DNA of 8,748 nucleotides from Pseudomonadota bacterium (GCA_021848375.1 JAJZUR010000059.1:1-8748); one strand, 5' to 3'; counted from the first letter of the stretch, positions 1-7,346 are shown. Made by a program: numbers and translations. The notes: a model not told the origin generated them from the letters alone.

Positions 1-818
1 ATATCGGTGCTTTGCAAACCTTTGTGGAAGAACGACGTCAAGCGGGGATTAAAATGCGAACGATTAATCATGGATTAAAAGTGGTTCGAAGGATCCTCAC
101 TTTGGCATCCAGTGAATGGATGGATGAGTATGGACTCACCTGGTTACCTCACGCGCCAAAGATCAAGCTGTTACCGGAACATGATCTGCGTAAACCCTAT
201 CCGCTAAGCTGGGAGGAACAAAATAAACTCTTTAAAGCGTTACCGAAACACTTGGAAAAAATGGCTTTATTTGCCGTTAATACAGGATGTCGGGATCAAG
301 AGATCTGTCAGTTACGTTGGGACTGGGAAATTATGGTTCCAGAGTTACCCGATCTCATGGTGTTTATTGTTCCCAGTACACTAGTTAAAAATGGTGATGA
401 TCGCTTAGTTATTTGTAATACAGTAGCGCGATCTGTTGTAGAGAGCGAACGCGGAAAACATCCAACACACGTTTTTAGTTTTAGAAAAAAGCCAATGGGA
501 AAAATGCTGTCTTCTGGTTGGCGTATGGCTAGACAAAAAGCGGGTTTGGATAAAGTTCGTGTACACGATCTGAAGCATACTTTCGGTCGACGCTTACGTG
601 CGGCTGGCGTGAGTTTTGAAGATCGACAAGATCTTCTAGGTCATCGTTCCGGACGGATCACAACACATTATTCAACAGCTGAATTGCAAGATCTCTATGA
701 AGCAGCAAATAAGGTTTGTCAGGAACGTCGTAGTGGTGTGGTCCTCAGACTATTACGTCACTCAAACCCGGATACTGTGAATGCAGATTTAAGCAATAGA
801 CAGCATGTTTTGTTATGA
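1..818 (+). CDS. Tyrosine-recombinase integrase, 5' end cut by window edge
   Basis: Site-specific recombinase that would integrate and excise a mobile element at the neighbouring tRNA-Lys gene. The frame is open from the first base of the window. A TTG at 12 is in frame but is probably internal, because the visible part begins inside the core-binding domain, so the true start lies to the left. Counting from that TTG, residues 1-40 are the end of the helical core-binding domain and about 65-235 are the catalytic domain. Catalytic positions seen are Arg94 (TGCRDQE), Lys126, His185 in HDLKHT, His211 in LLGH and the nucleophile Tyr220 in THYS. The usual Arg of HxxR is Lys188 here. The stop is TGA at 816-818, and the same frame stays open beyond it to a second TGA at 897. 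The gene points toward the tRNA 3' end. Family call is firm; activity is uncertain. Confidence 0.9.
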   Translation, partial: IGALQTFVEERRQAGIKMRTINHGLKVVRRILTLASSEWMDEYGLTWLPHAPKIKLLPEHDLRKPYPLSWEEQNKLFKALPKHLEKMALFAVNTGCRDQEICQLRWDWEIMVPELPDLMVFIVPSTLVKNGDDRLVICNTVARSVVESERGKHPTHVFSFRKKPMGKMLSSGWRMARQKAGLDKVRVHDLKHTFGRRLRAAGVSFEDRQDLLGHRSGRITTHYSTAELQDLYEAANKVCQERRSGVVLRLLRHSNPDTVNADLSNRQHVLL

Positions 819-909
819 CCTACTGTATACCAATTGTGGTCAGGTCCCGCAAAAGTCCCGCAAGGCCTTTTTTCGGGAAAAAAATTTGAAGGTAAGTGAT
901 TGATTCTAT
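819..909. other. Integrase-tRNA junction (candidate element end)
   Basis: Ninety-one bases between the integrase stop and the CCA end of tRNA-Lys. They hold a 9-bp direct repeat (GTCCCGCAA at 844-852 and 855-863, 11 bp apart), an 8-bp palindrome AAGGCCTT at 862-869 and A/T-rich sequence. By analogy with other elements integrated in tRNA genes, the attachment core should lie in the tRNA 3' half or just beyond it. The partner copy would be at the far end of the element, outside the window, so the core cannot be delimited here. Confidence 0.4.
844..863. repeat. 9-bp direct repeat, 11-bp period
   Basis: GTCCCGCAA occurs at 844-852 and again at 855-863, separated by two bases, so the copies sit one helical turn apart on the same face of the DNA. 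Position beside the integrase and tRNA makes integrase or excisionase binding sites a possibility, but this is inference. If the integrase originally read through its TGA, the repeat would instead be coding sequence. Confidence 0.5.
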
Positions 910-985
910 TGGTGGGCCGTGATGGACTTGAACCATCGACCAACGGATTAAAAGTCCGCTGCTCTACCAACTGAGCTAACGGCCC
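910..985 (-). tRNA. trnK: tRNA-Lys (anticodon UUU)
   Basis: Read on the minus strand, the sequence folds as a standard 76-nt cloverleaf with an encoded CCA. The 7-bp acceptor stem pairs GGGCCGT (979-985) with ACGGCCC (914-920), A is the discriminator (913) and CCA is at 910-912. The D arm contains AGCTCAGTTGGTAGAGC. The anticodon loop is CTTTTAA with anticodon UUU at 950-952, and the T loop is of the normal TTCAAGT type. UUU reads both Lys codons AAA and AAG. The gene has its own promoter and its 3' end faces the integrase, as expected for an integration target whose 3' end was restored by the inserted element. Confidence 0.97.
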
Positions 986-1000
986 CCAGTAAAGGTTGCC

Positions 1001-1030
1001 ATTATAGCGTTAAGGAACTTAATTAAGCAA
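1001..1030 (-). promoter_or_regulatory. Sigma-70 promoter of tRNA-Lys
   Basis: On the minus strand, -35 TTGCTT (1025-1030) is followed after 18 bp by a perfect -10 TATAAT (1001-1006), which ends 15 bp before the mature tRNA. Transcription should start near 994, giving a short 5' leader to be removed by RNase P. It lies in the gap after sucD, so the tRNA need not depend on the suc operon. Confidence 0.75.
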
Positions 1031-1063
1031 TTTTTAGGTTATTTTAATTTTTTAGAATACTAA

Positions 1064-1936
1064 CTATTTTTTCATCACTTCTAAAGCCACTTTGCCAATA
1101 TCGACAGGGGAGCGCACAGTCCTTACCCCCGCATCTTCTAAGGCTTTATATTTTTCGACTGCAGTCCCTTTTCCCCCAGCAATAATAGCGCCAGCATGAC
1201 CCATGCGCTTCCCTGCGGGGGCTGTAACCCCGGCAATGTAAGATATCACAGGTTTTTTAACATGCTTTTTAATATAGGCAGCTGCCTCTTCTTCCCCCGT
1301 ACCACCGATTTCCCCAACCATCACGATCATTTCGGTTTGAGGATCTTCTTCAAAGAGCGCCAATACATCTACAAAGCTGGTTCCAGGAATGGGATCCCCG
1401 CCTATACCCACGCAAGTACTTTGTCCTAACCCTACCTCTGTGGTTTGCTTGACGGCTTCGTAGGTTAAAGTTCCGGAGCGAGAAACGATGCCGACCTTTC
1501 CAGGCAAATGAATATTACCGGGCATGATCCCAATTTTACAAGCGCCCGGCGTAATCACACCCGGACAGTTGGGTCCGATCACTTGAACTGCCTTGTCCTT
1601 AATATAATATTTTACGTCCAACATATCTAATACCGGCACACCTTCTGTAATACACACAACTAAACGAATTCCGGCATCAATTGCTTCAATAATAGAATCC
1701 TTACAAAAAGGTGCAGGAACATAAATAACGCTTGCGTCCGCTTTAGTTGCTTTCACTGCCTCACGTACGGTATTGAAGATTGGTAAACTTAAATGCATTT
1801 GCCCACCTTTACCCGGTGTTACCCCACCCACCATTTGCGTACCATATTCAATAGCTTGCTCAGAATGAAAGGTTCCTTGATTCCCCGTAAAACCTTGGCA
1901 AATGACTTTGGTACTTTTATCAACAAGTATACTCAT
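1064..1936 (-). CDS. sucD: Succinyl-CoA synthetase (ADP-forming), alpha subunit
   Basis: Alpha subunit of the TCA-cycle enzyme that converts succinyl-CoA, ADP (or GDP) and phosphate to succinate, CoA and ATP (or GTP). It works with SucC in the cytoplasm. The 290-residue product has the family's usual length. A CoA-binding Rossmann domain occupies roughly residues 1-120, with the GFTGNQGTFH loop at 16-25. GPNCPG follows at 121-126. The ligase domain carries the phosphorylated catalytic histidine, His247 in GHAGA (His246 in E. coli), and Glu209 lies in the GEIGG stretch. The ATG (1934-1936) overlaps the sucC stop as ATGA and is preceded by AGAGGA, so the two subunits are probably translationally coupled, which suits equal dosage. 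It is the last gene of the operon, and no convincing hairpin terminator follows it. Intact. Confidence 0.98.
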   Translation of the reverse strand: MSILVDKSTKVICQGFTGNQGTFHSEQAIEYGTQMVGGVTPGKGGQMHLSLPIFNTVREAVKATKADASVIYVPAPFCKDSIIEAIDAGIRLVVCITEGVPVLDMLDVKYYIKDKAVQVIGPNCPGVITPGACKIGIMPGNIHLPGKVGIVSRSGTLTYEAVKQTTEVGLGQSTCVGIGGDPIPGTSFVDVLALFEEDPQTEMIVMVGEIGGTGEEEAAAYIKKHVKKPVISYIAGVTAPAGKRMGHAGAIIAGGKGTAVEKYKALEDAGVRTVRSPVDIGKVALEVMKK

Positions 1937-3102
1937 TTTGATCCTCTTGCCGTTTTAACCACTTGTTCGGCCGCTTCATTTAAACTTCGTGCAGCAATGA
2001 TATTCAAACCACTTTTATCCAGCATTTCACTTGCCTCACTCGCATGATTGCCTTCCAAACGAACAACGATTGGTACTTTGATCCCAACTTCAGCAACTGC
2101 TTTTATAATCCCTTCAGCAATTAAATCACACCGCACGATGCCGCCAAAAATATTCACCAAAACCGCTTTGACATGACTATCTGATAAAATAATTTTAAAC
2201 GCTTCACGAACCCGATCAGCAGTCGCACCACCGCCCACATCTAAAAAGTTAGCGGGATCTCCGCCATGCAATTTAATGAGATCCATGGTCGCCATAGCTA
2301 GCCCTGCGCCATTCACCATACAACCAATATCGCCTTCTAACGGTATGTAATTTAATTCCCATTTCCGAGCCAGTAATTCACGCTCATCTTCCTGAGATGT
2401 GTCTCGCATTTCTCTTAAACTCGGTTGTCGATATAAGGCATTATCATCAATATTAATCTTAGCGTCTAAACAAATTAAATTCCCTTGCTTGGTCAGTACC
2501 AAAGGATTTATTTCAATCAGACTCAAATCACATTCTATAAACATTTTATATAAACCCATCGCAATTTTTATAAATTGTTTTGTTTGCATATCATTAAACT
2601 GTAGGGCTATTGCTAAGTCCCGGCCTTGATAAGGCATTACGCCTAATAAAGGATCAACCACACATTTTAAGATCTTTTCAGGTGTTGCATTGGCTACCTT
2701 TTCAATTTCAACGCCGCCTTCGCTGGAAGCCATGACCACAACCTTTTGTGCACTGCGATCAATGACGACGCCAACATACAATTCCCTATCAATTTCACAT
2801 GTTTCTTCAACCAATAATTGATTGATAGGCTGCCCATTCGCTTTGGTCTGATAGGTAACAAGACGCGTATGTAACAATTTGCGGGCAATTTCTTCTAACT
2901 CTGCTTTCGTTTTCACAACTTTCACGCCACCTGCTTTCCCGCGGCCACCAGCATGTACTTGAGCTTTTACGACCCAATTGTTACCCTGAAGGGTATTAAC
3001 GGCTGATAATGCCTGTTCAACCGTATTGGCAACTACCCCCTTCGGGACAGGGAGATCAAATTGAGCTAATACCTGTTTCGCTTGATATTCATGCAGGTTC
3101 AT
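1933..3102 (-). CDS. sucC: Succinyl-CoA synthetase (ADP-forming), beta subunit
   Basis: Nucleotide-binding beta subunit, partner of SucD. The 389-residue product aligns along its length with E. coli SucC (388). The N-terminal ATP-grasp domain (about 1-235) shows the nucleotide-binding segment WVVKAQVHAGGRGKAGGVKV at 43-62 and the magnesium ligands Asn199 and Asp213 at the E. coli positions. The C-terminal CoA-ligase-type domain contains GAGLAMATMD (265-274), the glycine-rich DVGGGAT (288-294) and NIFGGIVRCD (317-326), which contact the alpha subunit and the phosphohistidine. Pro20 is at the position where the ATP-preferring E. coli enzyme also has Pro, suggesting ADP/ATP use or dual specificity; this is inferred from that one residue. 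The ATG at 3100-3102 has AAGGAAG just upstream, 20 bp after sucB. Confidence 0.98.
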   Translation of the reverse strand: MNLHEYQAKQVLAQFDLPVPKGVVANTVEQALSAVNTLQGNNWVVKAQVHAGGRGKAGGVKVVKTKAELEEIARKLLHTRLVTYQTKANGQPINQLLVEETCEIDRELYVGVVIDRSAQKVVVMASSEGGVEIEKVANATPEKILKCVVDPLLGVMPYQGRDLAIALQFNDMQTKQFIKIAMGLYKMFIECDLSLIEINPLVLTKQGNLICLDAKINIDDNALYRQPSLREMRDTSQEDERELLARKWELNYIPLEGDIGCMVNGAGLAMATMDLIKLHGGDPANFLDVGGGATADRVREAFKIILSDSHVKAVLVNIFGGIVRCDLIAEGIIKAVAEVGIKVPIVVRLEGNHASEASEMLDKSGLNIIAARSLNEAAEQVVKTARGSK

Positions 3103-3122
3103 TTTGCTTCCTTATCGCTAAC

Positions 3123-4307
3123 CTAGACATTCAGTAATAACCGAGCTGGATCTTCTAACAATTCCTTTACCGTAACCAAAAACTGTACGGATTCAGCGCC
3201 ATCAATAATGCGATGATCATAAGACATCGCTACATACATCATCGGACGAATAACGACTGCGCCATTTTCAACAATTGGTCTTTCCTCTATTTTGTGCATA
3301 CCTAAAATCGCGCTCTGCGGTGGGTTTAAAATGGGCGTTGACATCAACGATCCAAATACACCTCCATTTGAAATGGTAAATGTACCACCCGTAATTTCTT
3401 CAATGCTTAATTGACCGTTTTTTGCCTTTTCAGCAAATTGGGCAATCTGCTTTTCAATTTGTGCCATATTCAACATTTCTGCGTTGCGAATAATTGGAAC
3501 GACTAAACCTCGAGGGGATGAAACCGCAATTCCAACATCAAAATAATTATGATAAATAATATCGTTACCATCAACTGAAGCATTAATAATCGGGAAACGT
3601 TTCAACGCCTCTACAACTGCAATGGTAAAGAAAGACATAAATCCTAGCCGCACACCGTAATCTTTTTCAAACGTCTCCTTATATTTTTGTCGAAGTCCCA
3701 TCACCGGTTGCATGTTAATTTCATTAAAGGTCGTTAAAATTGCCGCAGTTTGTTGTGCTTGTAGTAAACGTTCAGCTATCCGGGCACGGAGTCTTGACAT
3801 CGGCACCCGTTTTTCTTCTCTGGTTCCAGTTCCTATGGATATTTCGACGGACTGTGTTAAGAGGGGACTTGGTTCTTTAGAGCTTTGTGGATGTGCTTCC
3901 TTTGCAACATCTTCTTTGGTGATCCGCCCGCCCTTACCTGTACCTTTTATTTTTTCAATATTAATATTTTCTTCCGCTACTAAGCGTCTGACGGCGGGCG
4001 ATAAAGGTTCTGCTTTCGTCGCGGTAATTGCTGCTTTAGCAGGCTCTGTTTTTGGTGGTATGGAAACAGTGCCTTCTTTAAATATGCCAATTACTTCTTC
4101 TGCTTTTACGGTTTCACCTTTTTTTTTCAAAATGGCCTCAATGGTTCCATCTGCTGGCGCTACTACTTCTAAAACGACCTTATCGGTTTCGATATCGACC
4201 AGATGTTCATCTCTTTTGATGGGATCTCCTGGTTTCTTATGCCAAGTTGCCACCGTAGCATCTGCGACTGATTCTGGTAACACTGGAACTTTAATTTCTA
4301 TGCTCAT
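3123..4307 (-). CDS. sucB: Dihydrolipoamide succinyltransferase, E2 of 2-oxoglutarate dehydrogenase
   Basis: E2 core of the 2-oxoglutarate dehydrogenase complex; it moves the succinyl group from E1 via its lipoyl arm to CoA. The predicted 394 residues (E. coli 405) comprise an N-terminal lipoyl domain (2-77) with the lipoylated Lys43 in ETDK, a linker rich in Ala, Lys and Pro, a peripheral-subunit binding domain (about 101-137, ending GKGGRITKEDV) and a C-terminal acyltransferase domain (about 165-394). The catalytic motif is DHRIIDG with His365 and Asp369. I chose the ATG at 4305-4307. It begins directly at MSIEIKVP, as lipoyl domains do, and has AAGGAAGAG just upstream. An in-frame ATG at 4331 would add eight residues and overlap sucA, and has no such support. 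A run of nine A (4119-4127) codes Lys-Lys-Lys at residues 61-63. Confidence 0.97.
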   Translation of the reverse strand: MSIEIKVPVLPESVADATVATWHKKPGDPIKRDEHLVDIETDKVVLEVVAPADGTIEAILKKKGETVKAEEVIGIFKEGTVSIPPKTEPAKAAITATKAEPLSPAVRRLVAEENINIEKIKGTGKGGRITKEDVAKEAHPQSSKEPSPLLTQSVEISIGTGTREEKRVPMSRLRARIAERLLQAQQTAAILTTFNEINMQPVMGLRQKYKETFEKDYGVRLGFMSFFTIAVVEALKRFPIINASVDGNDIIYHNYFDVGIAVSSPRGLVVPIIRNAEMLNMAQIEKQIAQFAEKAKNGQLSIEEITGGTFTISNGGVFGSLMSTPILNPPQSAILGMHKIEERPIVENGAVVIRPMMYVAMSYDHRIIDGAESVQFLVTVKELLEDPARLLLNV

Positions 4308-4319
4308 AAGCTCTTCCTT
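4308..4319 (-). promoter_or_regulatory. sucB ribosome binding site (decides start)
   Basis: Minus-strand AAGGAAGAG lies 3-12 bases before the ATG at 4307 and overlaps the sucA stop codon. It is the best purine-rich site in the area and supports the 394-residue product rather than the start eight codons upstream. Its overlap with the sucA stop suggests that ribosomes finishing sucA help start sucB. Confidence 0.75.
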
Positions 4320-7185
4320 AACGTAACGCATCCTTGACTAAAGCATCTTGCTGTTCTTGATGCAAATGATGATACCCCACTGCAGGCGCTGCAGAAGCTT
4401 CGCGACCCGCGTACCGTAACACTTGATTCTTCTGAAGACAAGCCACTAAATGATGTTGAATGCTATACCATGCTCCCTGATTCATCGGTTCTTCCTGGCA
4501 CCACACAATGTCTTCACCCTTAGCATAGTCTTTTAATATGGCTTGTAATTCCATCTCTGGGAATGGATAAAGTTGTTCGATACGAACAATCGCAATATCC
4601 ACTCTCTTGTCGGCTAAACGTTTTTCTAATAACTCATAGTAAATTTTACCGCTACATAAAACCACACGTTTCACGTTGTCTGATATAAGTTTATCGCTTT
4701 CGGGTAAAATTGGACGAAATACCCCTTCTGTCAATTCTAATAGACTAGAAGTGGCGAGCTTGTGGCGTAATAAACTTTTAGGGGTTAACACGATTAAAGG
4801 CTTTCGAAGAAGCCGTAGCACTTGACGACGCAACATATGAAATACTTGCGCCGGAGTCGAGGGAATGCAAATCTGAATATTATGCTGCGCACAAAGCTGT
4901 AAATAGCGCTCCAACCTTGCTGAAGAATGTTCAGCGCCTTGCCCTTCGAAACCATGCGGCAAAAACAAAGTTAAGCCAGACAATCTGCCCCATTTTTGTT
5001 CACCTGAACTGATAAATTGATCAATAACCACTTGAGCATTATTCGCAAAGTCCCCAAACTGCGCTTCCCAAATCACTAATCCGCGCGGCTCTGTGGTAGA
5101 AAAACCGTATTCAAATGCCAATACCGCCATTTCAGATAATAAAGAATCAACCACATCAAACGTACCCTGATTTTGAGAGAGATGGCATAAGGGTGTATAT
5201 TCATTATTATTGGTTTGATTATAAAGGACAACATGCCGATGAAAAAAAGTGCCACGTCCTACATCCTGTCCTGAAAGTCTAACCAAATAACCTTCATTTA
5301 ATAATGTCGCATAAGCCAACGTTTCTGCATACCCCCAATCTACGGGCAATTCTCCCGCCGTCATTTTCCGGCGATCTTCGATAATTTTTTGAACTCTCTG
5401 ATGACACACAAAACCTTCTGGTAATGTGGTTAGTTTTTCAGCCAGGATCCGCAGAATAGGTAATTCAACCCCTGTGTTGGTTTCGATACGCCAATCCTTA
5501 TTTAAATAAGGCTGCCAATCACTTCTATATTCTCGTTGAAAACCATTGACTAAATTTTTTGCAACCGGTTGGCTACGGCTATCTAAAGTGCTTCGATAAT
5601 CTTGCAATAATTTATCAATGTCTTCTTCGAAAAATGTTTTTTCTGTAATTAACTGATCGGCATATAATTTAAACACTGTTGGCATTTGTCGAATCAATTG
5701 ATACATCAATGGTTGTGTAACTGCAGGCTCATCGGCTTCATTATGGCCTTGTCTTCGATATCCAACCAAGTCAAAAATCACATCTTTTTTAAATTTCGTT
5801 CTATACCGTAAAGATAATTCAATTACTCTATACACAGCTTCCGGATCATCCGCGTTTACATGAAAAATAGGGATTCCCAGCATTTTTCCAATATCAGAAC
5901 AGTACAGCGTTGAGCGCGCATCTGCTGGATTACTAGTCGTAAACCCAATTTGATTATCGACAATGATATGAATAGTCCCTCCAATATTAAATCCACGCGT
6001 TTGTGACATATTTAACGTTTCCATCACAACCCCTTGGCCTGAAAAAGCAGCGTCTCCATGCAATGCGATTGATAACACTTGTGAATGATCTTTGTCCTTT
6101 CGGCGTTCTTGACGAGCTTTTACCGAACCACAAGCAACCGGCGTTACAATTTCAAGATGGGAAGGATTAAAAACCAGATTTAAATGCACTGGACCACCTG
6201 GGGTATTCACATCTGAAGAAAATCCTTGATGGTATTTAACATCACCTGATTCCAATTTTGCGTCATACTGCTTACCTTCAAATTCATCAAATAATTGGCT
6301 TGGATTTTTCCCCAAGAGATTCACTAAAACATTCAAACGACCTCGATGCGCCATACAAATCACAAATTCTTTAGCGCCTTTTATGCCCCCTTTTTGGATC
6401 AAGGTATCTAATGCAACCAACAAGCTATCGGTACCCTCAACGGAAAAACGTTTGGCCCCAGGATATTTTGCGCCTAAGTATTTCTCAAGACCCTCTGCAT
6501 CTAATAAACATTCTAAAATCCGTTGTTTTAGTTCTCGTGTTAATGGCGGTTGTTGGATCAGTGCTTCCACTTCTGTTTGTACCCAAATTCGCTCCGGTGA
6601 ATCAGGAATATGCATAAATTCAGAAGCAATTGAACCACAATATATTTTTTTGAGATCCATCATAATTTGTTGCAATGTTCTTACCTTTGGTCCAGGCAGC
6701 GTTCCAGCATCAAAAGAGGTTTGAAGATCAGCTTCTGATAAATGATAAAAAGAGAGCATTAATTCTGGTACCGGTGGCTGAGGGCGTAATTTTAAAGGAT
6801 CTATTTCGGCATGAAGATGACCCAACAGTCGATAGGCATCCAGTAATTGATGAACTTTAGTTTGTTTTTGTTCTTGCTGTAGCAATGCTCTAACACCCAT
6901 GGGAGCCCTTTGGCTTCCTACCCCCTTACTTTCAACCATATGCGGCAGCCGTGCCAATTGTTTAAATTCACTTTGGATCTGCAAATGTTTCTCTTCTGAC
7001 CTATTACCACTAACCAATGGTAATTTATCAAAATACGCGCGCCATTCACCTGCAACTGAAGTGGGATTATCTAAATAATCTTCATACAATTGCTCCAAGT
7101 AGGCTGAGCTCCCGGCATCTAATAAAGACGTTTGCAGCAACTGTTCCCGCGTGGGTTTGTGCATTTCCATCAACGCACTCTTCAT
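4318..7185 (-). CDS. sucA: 2-Oxoglutarate dehydrogenase E1 component
   Basis: Thiamine-diphosphate-dependent E1 subunit; it decarboxylates 2-oxoglutarate and passes the succinyl group to the lipoyl arm of SucB. At 955 residues it is slightly longer than E. coli SucA (933) and looks complete. The N-terminal segment (about 25-55, YLEQLYEDYLDNP) is the E2/E3-contacting helix region of the family. The active-site His280 is in AHRGRLN (His260 in E. coli). The cofactor motif begins GDAAFSGQG (377-385) and ends near Asn411 in DNQIGFTTSN. NPSHLEIV is at 340-347. The second half has the transketolase-type domain with HGFEGQGAEHSSARLER at 744-760. I kept the ATG at 7183-7185, with AGGT at suitable spacing; ATGs at residues 6 and 8 are alternatives. 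First gene of the operon. The E3 partner is not encoded here. Confidence 0.98.
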   Translation of the reverse strand: MKSALMEMHKPTREQLLQTSLLDAGSSAYLEQLYEDYLDNPTSVAGEWRAYFDKLPLVSGNRSEEKHLQIQSEFKQLARLPHMVESKGVGSQRAPMGVRALLQQEQKQTKVHQLLDAYRLLGHLHAEIDPLKLRPQPPVPELMLSFYHLSEADLQTSFDAGTLPGPKVRTLQQIMMDLKKIYCGSIASEFMHIPDSPERIWVQTEVEALIQQPPLTRELKQRILECLLDAEGLEKYLGAKYPGAKRFSVEGTDSLLVALDTLIQKGGIKGAKEFVICMAHRGRLNVLVNLLGKNPSQLFDEFEGKQYDAKLESGDVKYHQGFSSDVNTPGGPVHLNLVFNPSHLEIVTPVACGSVKARQERRKDKDHSQVLSIALHGDAAFSGQGVVMETLNMSQTRGFNIGGTIHIIVDNQIGFTTSNPADARSTLYCSDIGKMLGIPIFHVNADDPEAVYRVIELSLRYRTKFKKDVIFDLVGYRRQGHNEADEPAVTQPLMYQLIRQMPTVFKLYADQLITEKTFFEEDIDKLLQDYRSTLDSRSQPVAKNLVNGFQREYRSDWQPYLNKDWRIETNTGVELPILRILAEKLTTLPEGFVCHQRVQKIIEDRRKMTAGELPVDWGYAETLAYATLLNEGYLVRLSGQDVGRGTFFHRHVVLYNQTNNNEYTPLCHLSQNQGTFDVVDSLLSEMAVLAFEYGFSTTEPRGLVIWEAQFGDFANNAQVVIDQFISSGEQKWGRLSGLTLFLPHGFEGQGAEHSSARLERYLQLCAQHNIQICIPSTPAQVFHMLRRQVLRLLRKPLIVLTPKSLLRHKLATSSLLELTEGVFRPILPESDKLISDNVKRVVLCSGKIYYELLEKRLADKRVDIAIVRIEQLYPFPEMELQAILKDYAKGEDIVWCQEEPMNQGAWYSIQHHLVACLQKNQVLRYAGREASAAPAVGYHHLHQEQQDALVKDALR

Positions 7186-7190
7186 AACAT

Positions 7191-7211
7191 TACCTAAGGT
7201 ACTTTAAAGTA
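7191..7211. promoter_or_regulatory. Two adjoining palindromes at the sucA start region
   Basis: TACCTAAGGTA (7191-7201, a 5-bp inverted repeat around one base) and the perfect 12-bp palindrome TACTTTAAAGTA (7200-7211) lie side by side. They span the predicted -10 box, the start point and the Shine-Dalgarno of sucA. Loops of zero or one base make RNA hairpins unlikely, so if functional they would be a DNA-level operator for a dimeric regulator. No regulator family can be named from these sequences. Confidence 0.3.
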
Positions 7212-7237
7212 TAGAAGGGATCCTAACCTCCTGTTAA
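7208..7237 (-). promoter_or_regulatory. Probable sigma-70 promoter of the sucABCD operon
   Basis: On the minus strand, -35 TTAACA (7232-7237) and -10 TATACT (7208-7213) each match the consensus at five of six bases, with an 18-bp spacer. The start would be near 7201, giving a leader of about 15 nt that includes the AGGT site. A second TATAAT exists upstream (7245-7250) without a good -35. The 161-bp gap (7186-7346) must hold the promoters of both sucA and the divergent transferase gene. No clear promoter for the latter could be picked out. Confidence 0.55.
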
Positions 7238-7333
7238 GATTTTGATTATACAGGAAGTTGTAAGACCTTCTCCCTACGATTGTTGCTATTCCTCACTATC
7301 TTTGCTAATTTAACCCCCTAATCAGTCGGTTCT

Positions 7334-7340
7334 AGGAGGT
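7334..7340 (+). promoter_or_regulatory. Strong ribosome binding site of the glutathione transferase gene
   Basis: AGGAGGT, a full match to the anti-Shine-Dalgarno sequence, sits six bases before the ATG at 7347. It fixes the start and suggests efficient translation. Confidence 0.85.
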
Positions 7341-7346
7341 TTTTGC

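Noticed and set aside
856..878. Inverted repeat TCCCG/CGGGA as a terminator for tRNA-Lys or the integrase
   Set aside because: The stem is only 5 bp with a 13-base loop. On the minus strand the T run precedes the stem and only CTTTTG follows; on the plus strand an A run follows. Neither orientation is a credible intrinsic terminator.
758..970. Minus-strand 70-codon open frame across the tRNA
   Set aside because: Its N-terminal part (FNPLVDGSSPSRPT) is the familiar false translation of a tRNA gene, and the rest is antisense to the integrase end. There is no ribosome binding site.
1031..1063. Intrinsic terminator after sucD
   Set aside because: Only a 4-bp TTAG/CTAA pairing with A-rich flanks is present on the coding strand, too weak and lacking a T run. 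Termination may be Rho-dependent or run into the tRNA.
3712..4326. Plus-strand 204-codon open frame opposite sucB
   Set aside because: It is antisense to well-conserved lipoyl and binding-domain coding sequence and has no family resemblance. It is a shadow frame.
4308..4331. Longer sucB start at 4331
   Set aside because: It adds eight residues before the lipoyl domain and overlaps sucA, while the ATG at 4307 has a good Shine-Dalgarno and matches the usual N-terminus.
7245..7250. Perfect TATAAT on the minus strand as the main suc promoter
   Set aside because: The hexamers 16-18 bp upstream (GGAGAA-like) do not resemble a -35, and there is no extended -10. The TTAACA/TATACT pair downstream is better.
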